A stretch of 35,039 nucleotides of DNA. It comes from Rhodomicrobium udaipurense JA643. Its GTDB lineage: Bacteria; Pseudomonadota; Alphaproteobacteria; Rhizobiales; Rhodomicrobiaceae. Shown here piece by piece: positions 34,199 through 35,039 of this stretch. The stretch is from assembly GCF_000636015.1 (NCBI RefSeq), contig NZ_JFZJ01000022.1, forward strand, positions 1-35,039. The letters run 5' to 3'. The number at the start of each line of letters is the position of its first letter. Within the stretch, counting starts at the first letter, position 1. The position numbers and the translations under genes are program-made. The notes beneath the pieces are model-generated. The model was not told the origin of the DNA, did no database searches, and saw only the letters and a list, made by a program, of their open reading frames with translations.

Positions 34199-35039
34199 GA
34201 GTATTTGATCTGCCCCGTCACTGCACGGCCGGAACCGTAGAAGCAAGCGCCAGCGCTGGCGCAAGACGCCACATACTGCTCGTCGGAAATGTTCGTGGCG
34301 TTGACCTGAAGCTTCGTACCCTTAAGGTTCGGGAAGGAAGCGCTGAGGTCGTAGCTGACGGACGCATCGAACAACGCGACCGCTGGCACCTTGAAGGTGT
34401 TCGTGTCGTTGCCCCAGCTCTCGCCGATGAAGCGCACGCCCGCGCCGAGACCGAGGCCGTTGAACGCGCCGTCCTTGAAATCGTACTTGCCCCAGAGCGA
34501 CACCTGATCGATCGGCACGCGCGCCGGCATTTTGCCGAGAACCGTGCTGTCGAGGTTGTCCGTTACCTCCATGTCGATATGGCTGTAGCTCGCCACGGCG
34601 GAAATGTTTTCGGTCAGTTCCGCATGGGCTTCGAGTTCGAGGCCGCGGCTGCGGATTTCGCCGATCTGTGTGTACGGATCGGTCAATATCGCGCGCGTAA
34701 GGACGTTCTGTTTTGTCAGGTCGAAGACGGCGGCCGTGAACAGCATACGCGTGCCGGGCGGAGCATATTTGATGCCGGCCTCATACTGCTCGCCCGTTGT
34801 CGGCTTGAAGGGTGCCTGTCCGCTAGCCGGAGCCTGCGTCACCGGTTCAAAGGACTGGCTGAAGCTCACATAAGGCGAGATGCCGTTGTCGAAATTGTAG
34901 ATGGCCCCGGCGCGCCACGTGGTAGCCGTGTCGTCCTGCGACGTCTTCGCGCCGCTCTTGAGATAGTTCGTGACCTCGTTCGAGGCCCAATCGTGACGCA
35001 CGCCCGCAAGCAGGTTCAGGCGGCCGATCTCGATCTGAT
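34192..35039 (-). CDS. TonB-dependent siderophore receptor, C-terminal part (runs off the window)
   Basis: The last 282 or so codons of an outer-membrane beta-barrel receptor; the reading frame is open to the window edge, so plug domain and start lie outside. Features are alternating amphipathic strands (ISPYVSFSQSFEPVTQ, EAGIKYAPPGTRMLFTAAVF), FDLTKQNVLTR, and a terminal strand ending in aromatic Trp (QIKYSW). The penultimate loop has a Cys pair (YVASCASAGACFYGSGR), as in FhuA/FoxA-type hydroxamate siderophore receptors. It is followed directly by the overlapping esterase gene. The family is secure; the ferric-hydroxamate specificity is inference. Confidence 0.9.
   Translation of the reverse strand, partial: QIEIGRLNLLAGVRHDWASNEVTNYLKSGAKTSQDDTATTWRAGAIYNFDNGISPYVSFSQSFEPVTQAPASGQAPFKPTTGEQYEAGIKYAPPGTRMLFTAAVFDLTKQNVLTRAILTDPYTQIGEIRSRGLELEAHAELTENISAVASYSHIDMEVTDNLDSTVLGKMPARVPIDQVSLWGKYDFKDGAFNGLGLGAGVRFIGESWGNDTNTFKVPAVALFDASVSYDLSASFPNLKGTKLQVNATNISDEQYVASCASAGACFYGSGRAVTGQIKYSW

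Overview
The window is chromosomal DNA of a GC-rich alphaproteobacterium, most likely a member of the Hyphomicrobiales. The grounds are the protein flavours, the order rpmI-rplT-pheS, and a chemotaxis operon of alphaproteobacterial type. I cannot fix the genus from sequence alone. No tRNA, rRNA, CRISPR array or intact insertion sequence was seen.

Layout. 1-9650 is housekeeping DNA: recG (+) faces pheS (-). Upstream of pheS lie a small coupled ORF, rplT and rpmI. An AT-rich 640-bp gap follows, carrying an orphan terminator, an FNR/FixK-like box and a nested inverted repeat. Then come purB, murI and a self-cleaving P1/S58 peptidase (all -), and an exported SPOR-domain protein. 9648-10492 is a long gap with no gene I can support.

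10493-19808 is one tightly packed chemotaxis-type operon: STAS protein, cheY, cheA, cheW, a membrane MCP, a second cheW, cheR, cheB, and a last gene of 574 codons. ATGA stop/start overlaps join cheY-cheA, cheA-cheW and cheB-last gene. The last gene is the most interesting object here. It is a soluble protein with two degenerate copies of the MCP signalling tip, a CheZ-like DxxxQ signature between them, and a C-terminal tail that looks like the CheY-binding peptide of CheZ. I propose it is a CheZ-type CheY-P phosphatase built on an MCP-like helical scaffold. The operon has no canonical cheZ or cheD.

19976-21940 holds a divergent EamA exporter / LysR regulator pair. 22249-27703 is a copper/silver efflux operon: a Cys-rich periplasmic protein, a FixH/YtkA-like protein, a CusB-like adaptor with two metal-binding modules, and a CusA-like pump with the Cu(I)/Ag(I) methionine triad intact. 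No outer-membrane channel gene is present.

27885-32234 is visibly less GC-rich. It holds a GT21 ceramide-glucosyltransferase-like gene and a large multi-HAMP/PAS chemoreceptor bracketed by an imperfect ~33-bp direct repeat. 32558-35039 returns to high GC with an exported Fes-type siderophore esterase that overlaps the 3' end of a FhuA-like TonB-dependent receptor running off the window.
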